Assembly: GCA_046290495.1 (NCBI GenBank)
Contig: JBKAGT010000001.1
Location: forward strand, 62,001-126,000
Origin: PGYR01 sp046290495
Lineage (GTDB): Bacteria > Bacteroidota > Ignavibacteria > Kapaibacteriales > UBA2268
Length of the DNA: 64,000 nucleotides
Direction: 5' to 3'
Shown one piece after another: positions 8,666-17,237 of this stretch. The number at the start of each line of letters is the position of its first letter. Positions within the stretch are counted from its first letter, which is position 1. The translations under genes were made by a program, and so were the position numbers. The notes beneath the pieces were generated by a model. That model had not been told where the DNA came from. It searched no databases and saw only the letters and a program-made list of their open reading frames with translations.

Positions 8666-10106
8666 GCTCTGCTAATCCTTCTTCCAGTAGCTCTAGTATT
8701 ACATCCAAATGCCATTTTCTTGTTCTGAAAGAAAGCACTGCTATTCGCATCCAGAACTGACCCTCTAATGTAGTAGAAGAAATAAATACTCTGCCATCAT
8801 TATGTATTCTCTGCAGTAGTTTTTTATTCACTTCATTATTATCAATATCTGGGTGATTGAACCTAAATGCAGCCACTGATAGTTCTGGCTCTGGACCAAC
8901 TTCAAATCCAAGCTCCTGCACTTTCTCGTAGAAGTATCTTGTAAGCCAAATCTTCTCATCTAAGCAATCTCTAAACGGTTCTATACCGTGTAGTTTAAGA
9001 GGTAACCACATACGTAATCCACGAAAGTGTCTACTTAGCTCAGGCGACAAGTCAGCTGGAGAATACTCCTGCCTATGGTCACGCGTGTCCTGCATATAAT
9101 TAGCGTCGTAGCTGTTAGCCTCGAGCAGATGATTAATATCTTTCACCATAACTACACCAACACCATAAGGTAAAAACAACCCCTTGTGTGGGTCTAATAT
9201 AACAGAATCTGCCCTCTCAATTCCCTCGAATTTATCTTTGACCTCATCACTAAGTAGAAAAAATCCACCATAAGCACCATCCACATGAAACCACAAATTG
9301 TGTTTCTCCGATACATCCGCTATCTCAGCTATTGGGTCTATAGCACCCACATCAGTGGATCCAGCTGAGGCAACTACTAAGAATGGATTGAGTCCTTGCT
9401 CTTTATCATTGGTAACTAACTCATCCAAGCTCGATGCCTTCATCTTATAATTTTCATCCATAGGAACATTGCGAATGATTATCTCATCCATACCAAGTAC
9501 TCTTAATGCTTTGGTAACGCAATGATGAACTTGCTGAGTAATATATACAACTGAGCTATCTATTTGACGAGATTTTATGTTCTTTGCTTTCCTTGCCGCA
9601 GCTATTGCTATCAGATTTGCCATACTCCCGCCAGAGGCAAGATTACCACCATATCCTTCAGTATAGCCCAAAAGTCCAGCCACCCAATCTATGATTTGAT
9701 TCTCTATCCTCACAGCACCCGGCGAAGCATAGAATACACCTGAATATCTGTTCATAGCTGCAGCCAAATAGTCCCCCATTGCTGCACTATATATCCCACC
9801 ACCTGGGATATAGCCAATGTGTCCACCCGACGCAGGGTTGATACCAGCCCTGTCAACATTCTCACTCATAAAATCTATGATTTCTTTTGGGCTTGTGCCA
9901 CTTTCGGTAAATGGGTATTTATCAAAATTTTCTTTACCTCCATAATCTGGCACAAAAGCAGGTAACTCATTTACTTTATTAAGAAAGTCTTCGGAGTAGT
10001 TATGAAATTCACTAAAATCATTTTTTCTTTTATCTTCGCCTGGCTCTAATCTAACAGAAGATTGCTGAAGAGTTTCAATTTTTTTCTCAATCTGGTCTAT
10101 ATTCAT
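8646..10106 (-). CDS. PLP-dependent group II amino acid decarboxylase-like protein
   Basis: A 486-aa fold-type I PLP enzyme of the aromatic-L-amino-acid/glutamate decarboxylase group. Visible features are L-A-S-G-G-S-M-A-N-L (about residues 156-165, phosphate binding), H-V-D-G-A-Y-G (about 274-280, Asp to the pyridine nitrogen) and D-P-H-K-G-L with the Schiff-base lysine K308. Family members decarboxylate Trp, Tyr, Phe or Glu; the substrate cannot be read from sequence. It follows a GNAT gene with 1-bp overlap on the same strand, so an amine may be made and then acetylated (inference). Confidence 0.88.
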   Translation of the reverse strand: MNIDQIEKKIETLQQSSVRLEPGEDKRKNDFSEFHNYSEDFLNKVNELPAFVPDYGGKENFDKYPFTESGTSPKEIIDFMSENVDRAGINPASGGHIGYIPGGGIYSAAMGDYLAAAMNRYSGVFYASPGAVRIENQIIDWVAGLLGYTEGYGGNLASGGSMANLIAIAAARKAKNIKSRQIDSSVVYITQQVHHCVTKALRVLGMDEIIIRNVPMDENYKMKASSLDELVTNDKEQGLNPFLVVASAGSTDVGAIDPIAEIADVSEKHNLWFHVDGAYGGFFLLSDEVKDKFEGIERADSVILDPHKGLFLPYGVGVVMVKDINHLLEANSYDANYMQDTRDHRQEYSPADLSPELSRHFRGLRMWLPLKLHGIEPFRDCLDEKIWLTRYFYEKVQELGFEVGPEPELSVAAFRFNHPDIDNNEVNKKLLQRIHNDGRVFISSTTLEGQFWMRIAVLSFRTRKWHLDVILELLEEGLAELNLTQS

Positions 10107-10588
10107 TAGTTGTTGTTTGGTAGTGTTTTTATCATCTTAAAATTCTTAATTTTAACGCCATTGCGCTCTACATATTGTTCTCTTACTATTTCGAATCCGT
10201 TTCTTTCAAAAAAAGGAACGGCAGTTATGCTTACATCAGCTTCTATCGTTTTGCAATTTCTAATCTTAGCTGCTACTAGCATCTGTTCCATAAGCAGCTG
10301 ACCTATTCCCTCTCGTTGATGGTTAGTACTGACATACATCAAATCCAAATAGCCTTCTTCAGTTATGGATGAAAACCCTACTACATCGTCATTTTCATCA
10401 ACGCAAGCGTAAAACAATTGTGTCTCTATTTTACTTAAAAATCTATCGCTTCTAGTTGGATCATCCAGCCAAGCCTCAATCTCAGTAGGAGAGTAATGTT
10501 TCGAATTTATCACACTCACAGTCCTTTCGAACAAGCTAACTATCTTGTCCAAATCATTTTCTTTTGCTCTGCGAATGGATATTTTCAT
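10106..10588 (-). CDS. GNAT-family N-acetyltransferase
   Basis: A 160-aa protein with the GNAT acetyl-CoA-binding motif (Q-R-E-G-I-G-Q-L-L, about residues 96-104) preceded by the beta-4 strand Y-L-D-L-M-Y-V-S, and a late P-F-F-E-R-N-G-F. It transfers an acetyl group from acetyl-CoA to an amine. It is immediately upstream of the PLP decarboxylase on the same strand (1-bp overlap). Substrate unknown. Confidence 0.87.
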   Translation of the reverse strand: MKISIRRAKENDLDKIVSLFERTVSVINSKHYSPTEIEAWLDDPTRSDRFLSKIETQLFYACVDENDDVVGFSSITEEGYLDLMYVSTNHQREGIGQLLMEQMLVAAKIRNCKTIEADVSITAVPFFERNGFEIVREQYVERNGVKIKNFKMIKTLPNNN

Positions 10589-10649
10589 CTGTATTGATTA
10601 ATATTTATTATATTTATGGGAATGCATTTAATAAAATATAAAAAATAAT

Positions 10650-12650
10650 ATGAAAAAAACTATACTTTTTTTAGCTCTGATTCAATTTATATTCACCTAC
10701 TCACTATACTCTCAGAAGGGTAAGGAACAAACAATTTTCGTTAGTGTGGAATATGGAGAGGTAGGTGGCGCCACTCTTAGCTGGCCCGATGACCCCAACT
10801 TTACAGGAACATATAATATATTTGAGAATAAGTCGGAGTACACCCAAGATTTCGAATACGTAGATTTTGTAACTGGAAATAGCTGGACTGACAATAGCTA
10901 CGAAATTGGCACCACCAAAGAAATATTGGTAACTAAGAAAGAAGGCAATAGAGTAACTGCTTTTAATGTAATTTCTATTGGCAAGGAAGTAGAAGTACCA
11001 TTCTTCAAAGGTGGTATCATATTATTAGTCGACGAAACTCACTCTATTTCACTAGAGAACGAAATATTTCAGGTTCAGAATGAATTGTTGCAAGAGGGAT
11101 GGGAAGTAATCAAATTAGACGTGCCAAGAACAAACACACCTGAAGAAATAAAGCAACTCATATTGCAAGTAAAAGACGGGATGCTGCAAGAACTAAAAGC
11201 AATCTATATCATTGGACACGTACCCGTGCCATATAGCGGTCACTTTAGCTTAACTGGTACTGCATTACCGCCCGATGGTCACATAGAGGGCAGTGGCAAC
11301 CACACTGGTGCTTGGCCTGCAGATATGTTCTATGGTGATTTGGATGGCAACTGGACTGACCAAAGTGTAAACTACACAGACAGCAAGAGTGAGAGAAATA
11401 AAAACATTCCAGGTGATGGCAAGTTTGATCAGAGTGCTCCACCAAGTGATATAGATGTCATAGTAAGCAGAGTTGATTTTTATGACATGGCTGCGTTCCT
11501 TGAAGAAGAAGTAGAATTGCTTAGAAACTATTTGCAAAGAACAAGCAGCTGGAGACAAGGCAGAGCACGTTATATTTATCGTGGATTAATAGACGATAAT
11601 TTCAAAAGTTTAAATATCTCAGCTAGTGCTTATCGTGCTATAAGCAATCTAATTGGTACTGATTCTCTTTTTGATGATAGAGACTATTTGACTGAAATTA
11701 AGTATAGCGAAACAGAATTTACGAATTACTATTTCAGTTTCGGAATGGGGGCCGGTTCTTATACAAGCTGTAATGGAATTGGCAAAACAAACGATTTTGT
11801 TGAGAATAAAATAAAAACCATTTTCACAGGTTTATCTGGCAGCTATTTTGGTGACTGGGATAGCAAAAATAATATACTCAGAGCTACTCTTGCATCTGGT
11901 GCTCTCGGCAGCTTTTGGAGTGGTATACCTCATTGGTATTTGAATAAACTTGGTGTTGGCGGAACGATAGGTGATTGCTTACTGTATACACAAAATGCTG
12001 ACTATGTTGGTAGTAATATAACAGTATCACTAAACGGAAGTCAAAGGAAAGTTCACACAACTCTTATGGGTGACCCTACACTTACATTCAACCCTGTGCA
12101 TCAGCCAGCAGAAATCAATGTAACAAAAGAAGCTGGTGCGATTAGAATCAGCTGGGAAGAAGACACACCATATTCAGACGGACACTTTCTATACAGAATG
12201 AATAATGATAATGGAGAAATTGTAAAAGTAAATGATGAGATAATCACAGGTAAAGAATATATTGACGTTACTGCTCCCACTGGTAGCTTTACTTATATAC
12301 TAAGAGCAACCAATTTAGTTGAATTGCCTAACAGCAGTTATTACTCTGTTGGCATGGGCTCATTTTCCGAACCTATCAGCTATGTTACTTCTGTGAACTA
12401 TGTAAAGGATAATGATTTCGTGGTAGCACCTAACCCATCATCTGGCAGCTTTAGAATAGACTTACCTGCTAATGTAAATAATATAGAAACACTTGAAATA
12501 CGTGATATGACTGGGAATATAGTCTACAAGCATACAGGCAATCTACTAGCTGAGCAGGTAATTAGCACCAACTTAGCAACTGGTTCTTATGTACTAATTG
12601 CAAACACAAAAACTAGAACGCTAATCAAGAAATTACAGATAGTAAGGTAG
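10650..12650 (+). CDS. Peptidase C25 (gingipain)-like secreted protein with T9SS sorting domain
   Basis: A 666-aa protein with a signal peptide (to about S21), an N-terminal beta domain (about 25-120), a C25-like domain (about 122-490), a fibronectin-like segment (about 490-585) and a T9SS type-A C-terminal domain (V-A-P-N-P-S-S-G start, L-I-K-K-L-Q-I-V-R end). The C25-like part has I-I-G-H190 and T-S-C374, but the H-G pair usual before the catalytic Cys region reads G-A-G-S, so activity is uncertain. It would be exported by T9SS (sprA is at 38983-45720) to the cell surface. It is monocistronic. Confidence 0.82.
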   Translation: MKKTILFLALIQFIFTYSLYSQKGKEQTIFVSVEYGEVGGATLSWPDDPNFTGTYNIFENKSEYTQDFEYVDFVTGNSWTDNSYEIGTTKEILVTKKEGNRVTAFNVISIGKEVEVPFFKGGIILLVDETHSISLENEIFQVQNELLQEGWEVIKLDVPRTNTPEEIKQLILQVKDGMLQELKAIYIIGHVPVPYSGHFSLTGTALPPDGHIEGSGNHTGAWPADMFYGDLDGNWTDQSVNYTDSKSERNKNIPGDGKFDQSAPPSDIDVIVSRVDFYDMAAFLEEEVELLRNYLQRTSSWRQGRARYIYRGLIDDNFKSLNISASAYRAISNLIGTDSLFDDRDYLTEIKYSETEFTNYYFSFGMGAGSYTSCNGIGKTNDFVENKIKTIFTGLSGSYFGDWDSKNNILRATLASGALGSFWSGIPHWYLNKLGVGGTIGDCLLYTQNADYVGSNITVSLNGSQRKVHTTLMGDPTLTFNPVHQPAEINVTKEAGAIRISWEEDTPYSDGHFLYRMNNDNGEIVKVNDEIITGKEYIDVTAPTGSFTYILRATNLVELPNSSYYSVGMGSFSEPISYVTSVNYVKDNDFVVAPNPSSGSFRIDLPANVNNIETLEIRDMTGNIVYKHTGNLLAEQVISTNLATGSYVLIANTKTRTLIKKLQIVR

Positions 12651-12681
12651 TTGGAGTAATTTCATAAGTTTAGCAAATCCC

Positions 12682-13067
12682 CGTCACTCTGAGGATGCCA
12701 CAGCATCCGAAGAGTCCAGGATAGTGAAACTCAATCATTCCTAGATTCTTCGGGTGCTGTCTCACCCTCTGAATAGACGGCAGGGCATTATTGCTATGAA
12801 GTGCCGTTTATTGAGCCTGTCGAAATATACGGTGCTTCGACACTCGTGATGAGCCAAGTCGAAAAAAGCTTAGCAACCAGAACACGTCTCTAATTTAATG
12901 CTTCCATATCATTATAGCCACAGAGTGGCTAAATATCTGTAGTAATTAACTGATGCAAAAATACATAGCCGCTTAGCGGTTAGACAATTTTCTGTTCTAC
13001 TCCTACGGAGCAGCAATGATATTCTAATTCTAAATTCCTACTACAGATATTTAACCCCGATGGGGTT
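12682..13067. repeat. Intergenic cluster of palindromic repeats (block 1)
   Basis: The 452-bp gap between 12651 and 13103 has no credible gene. It holds an inverted pair (12682-12720 and about 12739-12774, both built on the same CACTCTGA...AGAGTCC-like motif) and four short palindromes in order: AGCCACAGAGTGGCT (12916-12930), TAGCCGCTTAGCGGTTA (12966-12982), CTCCTACGGAG (13000-13010) and AACCCCGATGGGGTT (13053-13067). The same four palindromes occur in reverse order at 63285-63430. They resemble REP-like or miniature mobile sequences; no transposase is nearby. Confidence 0.75.
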
Positions 13068-13103
13068 GACCACCTCCACCAAGGAAGAAAAAGAGTCAGT
13101 CTC

Positions 13104-14417
13104 TTACTCCTTTTTCATAATTAGTTCTGCGCCACCTTGATTGAGAATAAAGGTATCCTTATCTGGTTTGAACTCGATAGTCAAGGCAGCTGGTTCGAAT
13201 CTAAATTTATGGACGTCATACGCCTCCATAGGGAATTCTGCTTGCCCTGTACCTTGACCATATAGCTTACCTTCTTTGATAAATATCTTAATCTTCATCG
13301 GTATTTGTGCGCTCGAATACGTGCCAACATATTGCTCTAGGACTGATTCATCAACTTCTATCGCCTCTGTGAATTCTGGCAACTCATACTCTTCACCAAA
13401 ATAAATTTTAAGCACTCCTACCAATATATTATTAAGTGGATAAGACACGCCATTTGATATATATGAAATCGACAATTTCAGGTCTGTGAAGTAAAAAGAA
13501 TTAGACTGAAATCCATCTATACCACCAGTATGGCCATACGCCATCTTCTCCATATATGGCACCTGGAACATGCCAGCACCATAACCATCCTCTATGTTTT
13601 TCATCTCCTCTAATGACTTTTCTGATACCAGCTTACCTTCAAAAAGACAAGCCATAAACTTATTCAAATCTGATGGGTTTGACACTATAGCCCCAGCACC
13701 CATAGGAACACTCATATCTGTTTCTGTAGCTTGGTGCCAATCGGTGTCTCGGAAATACGACTGTGCTTCGTTTGGTTTAGCACCTATCTTACCACCGTAG
13801 TACGTGTTCTCCAAGCCACACTTGGAAGTAATGTACTCACTAAGCAATTGACTATATTCTTTGCCTGATACATCCTCGGCAATCAAAGAAAGTAAGATAT
13901 AATTGGAGTTAGAATATTCCGCCTTCGAGTCTGGCTCAAATACACTGTCATACCCATTTATTTTTTCTACTAATTCTTCTCGTGTAACTGGGTCTTCCAT
14001 CCACGAAGTGTAATCCATATCATTAGTAAAGCTATGAATACCGCTCCTGTGCTTTAGCAAATGCTTTATAGTTATCTTGTCTGCATTTTCAACATCTGGG
14101 TAGTACTCACTGAGCTTAGTGTCCAGTGATAGCTTCCCTTCCTCAATCAACCGCATTATTATAACAGCAGTAAACGTCTTCGAGATAGAGCCAATTCTAT
14201 ACTTAGTCTTAGTAGTAGCTTTTGTTCCATTCTCTATATTTTCATAGCCAATCGCTTTCGAATATATTTCATTTCCATCTTTTGCAATTGACAAACTACC
14301 CATAGCTCTCTCGTTGGCTTCCAAAGAGTTCATTAGCTTGTCTAATTTTTCAGTGTCAAGTGAATAGGATGCAGATACTGCAATTAGGAATGTAAGTAGT
14401 AGTAGTATTTTTTTCAT
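13104..14417 (-). CDS. Serine hydrolase of the beta-lactamase/D-Ala-D-Ala carboxypeptidase (class C-like) family
   Basis: A 437-aa secreted enzyme. The signal peptide is about residues 1-20. The three family motifs are present: S77-I-S-K80 (nucleophile and base), Y168-S-N170 and H296-T-G-G299 (in place of K-T-G). A C-terminal beta domain (about 350-437) follows, as in esterase EstB/DD-peptidase relatives. Substrates in this family range from D-Ala peptides to esters, so the function stays open. It is monocistronic, with block 1 of the intergenic repeats downstream. Confidence 0.88.
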   Translation of the reverse strand: MKKILLLLTFLIAVSASYSLDTEKLDKLMNSLEANERAMGSLSIAKDGNEIYSKAIGYENIENGTKATTKTKYRIGSISKTFTAVIIMRLIEEGKLSLDTKLSEYYPDVENADKITIKHLLKHRSGIHSFTNDMDYTSWMEDPVTREELVEKINGYDSVFEPDSKAEYSNSNYILLSLIAEDVSGKEYSQLLSEYITSKCGLENTYYGGKIGAKPNEAQSYFRDTDWHQATETDMSVPMGAGAIVSNPSDLNKFMACLFEGKLVSEKSLEEMKNIEDGYGAGMFQVPYMEKMAYGHTGGIDGFQSNSFYFTDLKLSISYISNGVSYPLNNILVGVLKIYFGEEYELPEFTEAIEVDESVLEQYVGTYSSAQIPMKIKIFIKEGKLYGQGTGQAEFPMEAYDVHKFRFEPAALTIEFKPDKDTFILNQGGAELIMKKE

Positions 14418-14640
14418 TTATTCTTCATTTCAAATTGGTAAAATAGATATACGTGCATCGCAATAGTCGGTTACTGTTTTATGAGTTTTGATTTAATTAT
14501 CATAGGTTTCATTGTTATTAGCTTTAATTCTGGGCTATAAAAACTTGTTCTGACTGACGAGGATTTTGAATTCAATACCCACCTTATCATTTATAAATAG
14601 CAACCACACTTTTGCTATATATATTCAATTGCATAAAGGC

Positions 14641-15246
14641 TTAGTGATAGAAACTCATTATTGGTGTATATTCGATTATATCCTCTTTTACTAATAACAA
14701 TCTTGGAATTTTTACGACTTCTCCTTCAAAATTTAGAGTACCTAGGTCTACTTCTAGAGTAACAACATTATCTAAAGAGCAGTATAATTCAATATAATTT
14801 TGATAGCCATAGACTCTCCAGTCGTATTCTGATATATCGTTGTAGTAATAACCGTAACTATCATTCAATTTTATAGCTTTGGTCATAGAAAGACCAGATA
14901 AATAATAATTAGAGTGTATATCTATTATAATTTTTTCATCAAATCTAATTCTATGTGAAAGTGTGGGAATATTAATTATTGGGAGATAAGGTGGTCCAAC
15001 AAACATCCAATTATATGATGCTAGAACTCTTATACTTATTTTAACATCTTTGTAACAATACTCGTACCTGATGATCTCATATTCGGGATAATATAACACA
15101 TTCCATTCACCAGTTTCAGTTATATTTTCTATCTCTTTGACAGAATAGCTAGGTGGTACAAACCAATACCTATGTTTAAGGTTTGAGCATGAAATTAAAA
15201 ATGAAGTAATAGCAAGTAGAATTATAGTTTTTATTATGTTTCGCAT
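14641..15246 (-). CDS. Lipoprotein, unknown function
   Basis: A 201-aa lipoprotein with the lipobox F-L-I-S-C at residue 20. The mature part is rich in Tyr, Ile and beta-prone residues, with no recognised domain. It stands alone between the serine hydrolase gene and an intergenic repeat block. Hypothetical. Confidence 0.6.
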   Translation of the reverse strand: MRNIIKTIILLAITSFLISCSNLKHRYWFVPPSYSVKEIENITETGEWNVLYYPEYEIIRYEYCYKDVKISIRVLASYNWMFVGPPYLPIINIPTLSHRIRFDEKIIIDIHSNYYLSGLSMTKAIKLNDSYGYYYNDISEYDWRVYGYQNYIELYCSLDNVVTLEVDLGTLNFEGEVVKIPRLLLVKEDIIEYTPIMSFYH

Positions 15247-15396
15247 AGTAGTGTCAATATAAAAAAAATTAACGTAATTCAGTTGTTATTACTTGAGAGT
15301 ACTATTTAAACCCTCCTATACTTTTTTTCAAGGTGAAAGAAGTCTGTAGGAGCCTATCAGCTTACCAAGCAAAAAGCATGGATAAGGGAGGAATTA

Positions 15397-15466
15397 ATGT
15401 CACAGCGAGGACTGAAAGGACGCGGCTGTCTCAATTGAGATTGCCACACTTCGTTCGCAATGACAA
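15397..15466. repeat. Intergenic dispersed repeat (block 2)
   Basis: Bases 15397-15428 are an exact reverse complement of 63241-63272 (32 bp). The following stretch to about 15466 (GGCTGTCTCA...GATTGCC...TTCGCAATGAC) is a diverged reverse complement of about 63622-63680. It lies between a lipoprotein gene and the sigma-54 regulator, downstream of both in the leftward sense of the regulator. Confidence 0.75.
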
Positions 15467-15488
15467 CTAAAAATAAACTCCTTAAACC

Positions 15489-16706
15489 CTAATCCAAATC
15501 ATATTGCTTCAGCTTACGGTATAGAGTACGCTCGCTGATACCCAATTCTTGGGCGGCTAATCTGCGGTTGCCATCGAATCTGTCCAATGAATAGACAATC
15601 AGTCTTTTCTCTATGTCAGCTAAATTAAGTGTGTCGAAATTACCAAGCAATTCATCATTTTCTACTACTTCGTCAGCATGCTGAATCATGAACTCATTCT
15701 GATTTGTAATTACTTCGTCTATCTTGTTTGTGTTGTGTTTTGCTATGTGCTTTAGCTCTTCTATATCATTCTTTATTTCCAGTAGAGTCCTGAATATTAT
15801 CCCAAGCTCCATGTTCGAAGCTGAATCACCCGCCATATTCGTAGGCACCATAGCGTTCGTGGTATTTCCTTGCTCGGCTCGGTTAGTGTAGCTAGATTGG
15901 TGTGGTAGCGACTGCCTGATATATTTTGCTACATTCTCCGCTTCTATGAACTCCTGCGCTTCCAGTGTGAGCATAGTCTCCGTAAGGTTCTTCAGTTCTC
16001 TTACGTTACCGTCCCATCGCTGGTTTATCAGCACTTCCATAGCTTCACTGCTTATGCCCTTGTAGTCAAGCCCAATTTTCTCAGCAGTTTCATTAGCAAA
16101 GTAGTTGAACAGCGGCTCTATATCAGATTTGTGTTCTCGCAAAGCAGGTAGGACAATATGAACAGAACGCAAACGGAAATACAAATCTTGTCTAAACTGA
16201 CCTCGCTCTACTCTTTCCTCTAGTTCTCTGTTAGTAGCAGCTACTACACGCACATCTACTTTGCGTATGTCAGATGACCCAAGACGGCTAAACTCACCAG
16301 ATTCCAGGACTCTAAGCAGCTTTACTTGAGTCTCGACTGGCATTTCGCCAATCTCATCTAAGAATATAGTACCTTTATCAGCAGTTTCAAAGAATCCCAG
16401 TCTCTGCTCATTCGCACTAGTGAAGGCACCTTTCTCGTGGCCAAACAGCTCTGATTCGAGTAGAGTTTCAGGTATTGCTCCACAGTTCACACTCACGAAC
16501 TTGTTACCCTTGCGTTTACTCAGCCCATGTAGCGCTTTAGCAAATACTTCCTTGCCAGTCCCAGTCTCACCTGTTATAAGTACCGAAAGCTCAGTAGGTG
16601 CAGCTTTTAGCAATAGCTTTTTGGCTATACGCATCGGTTCTGCATAGCCGATTATTCCGAACTTTTTCTCTAAAAATTTATCACTATGTTGAGTGCTTGT
16701 TTGCAT
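15489..16706 (-). CDS. Sigma-54-dependent transcriptional activator without receiver domain
   Basis: A 405-aa bacterial enhancer-binding protein. The AAA+ domain starts at about residue 15, with Walker A G-E-T-G-T-G-K (46-52), the sigma-54 contact loop G-A-F-T-S-A (93-98) instead of GAFTGA, Walker B T-I-F-L-D-E (113-118) and R-x-D-L-Y-F-R-L. A poorly conserved linker precedes a C-terminal Fis-type HTH (A-A-Q-E-L-G-I-S-E-R-T-L-Y-R-K-L). There is no N-terminal sensor domain, so regulation may be by expression or a partner. The rhodanese gene ends 1 bp upstream of its start, suggesting co-transcription. Confidence 0.92.
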   Translation of the reverse strand: MQTSTQHSDKFLEKKFGIIGYAEPMRIAKKLLLKAAPTELSVLITGETGTGKEVFAKALHGLSKRKGNKFVSVNCGAIPETLLESELFGHEKGAFTSANEQRLGFFETADKGTIFLDEIGEMPVETQVKLLRVLESGEFSRLGSSDIRKVDVRVVAATNRELEERVERGQFRQDLYFRLRSVHIVLPALREHKSDIEPLFNYFANETAEKIGLDYKGISSEAMEVLINQRWDGNVRELKNLTETMLTLEAQEFIEAENVAKYIRQSLPHQSSYTNRAEQGNTTNAMVPTNMAGDSASNMELGIIFRTLLEIKNDIEELKHIAKHNTNKIDEVITNQNEFMIQHADEVVENDELLGNFDTLNLADIEKRLIVYSLDRFDGNRRLAAQELGISERTLYRKLKQYDLD

Positions 16707-17225
16707 CTATTTAGTTACCCATTCTTCCCAACCACCAGTGTAGATGAAAATATTTGTAAATCCAGAGTTTTTCATATCCTCAGCCAGTTTATGGCTTAGA
16801 TCGCAGTTACCACCAGTACAGTAAATCAAATACTTCTTACCTTGTGGAAGAGTTAAAATCTTCCTGAAGTACTCCCCTTCATCTTCATAAGGGAATATGT
16901 TCTTAGCATCACCAATCATACCTTCTGCATATTCCTCGGGGCTACGAGCATCAATAATTACGAAGTTAGGGTTGTCCAATCTAGCTTTCATCTGCTCATA
17001 AGTTATGGTAGCACCATCTAGCGATTCACCACCTGTTTCACTTACTTCGTTTGGTGTATTTGATATACCAGCTTCAAGTAAAGAATCAGTAGCAGCAGGA
17101 CCTTTGTCCGTGAGATAGGATAGCCCCTTCTCACTTATGTCGTTAAAATTGTAAGCTATACCCAATGCAGCAGAAACAGCTACAATGATTATTATCACTT
17201 TAAAATCTATATTTTTCATATTCAT
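16707..17225 (-). CDS. Membrane-anchored rhodanese-domain protein
   Basis: A 172-aa protein with an N-terminal transmembrane helix (about residues 8-24) and a single rhodanese domain (about 70-172). The active-site loop is Y-C-T-G-G-N-C, with the catalytic Cys at the first C. The R-S-P-E-E-Y-A-E-G segment is the typical rhodanese CH2A-like motif. It may carry persulfide sulfur in the periplasm. It is directly adjacent to the sigma-54 activator on the same strand. ATG codons at 17225 and 17219 are both possible starts. Confidence 0.87.
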   Translation of the reverse strand: MNMKNIDFKVIIIIVAVSAALGIAYNFNDISEKGLSYLTDKGPAATDSLLEAGISNTPNEVSETGGESLDGATITYEQMKARLDNPNFVIIDARSPEEYAEGMIGDAKNIFPYEDEGEYFRKILTLPQGKKYLIYCTGGNCDLSHKLAEDMKNSGFTNIFIYTGGWEEWVTK

Positions 17226-17237
17226 ATTCGGATTAAT

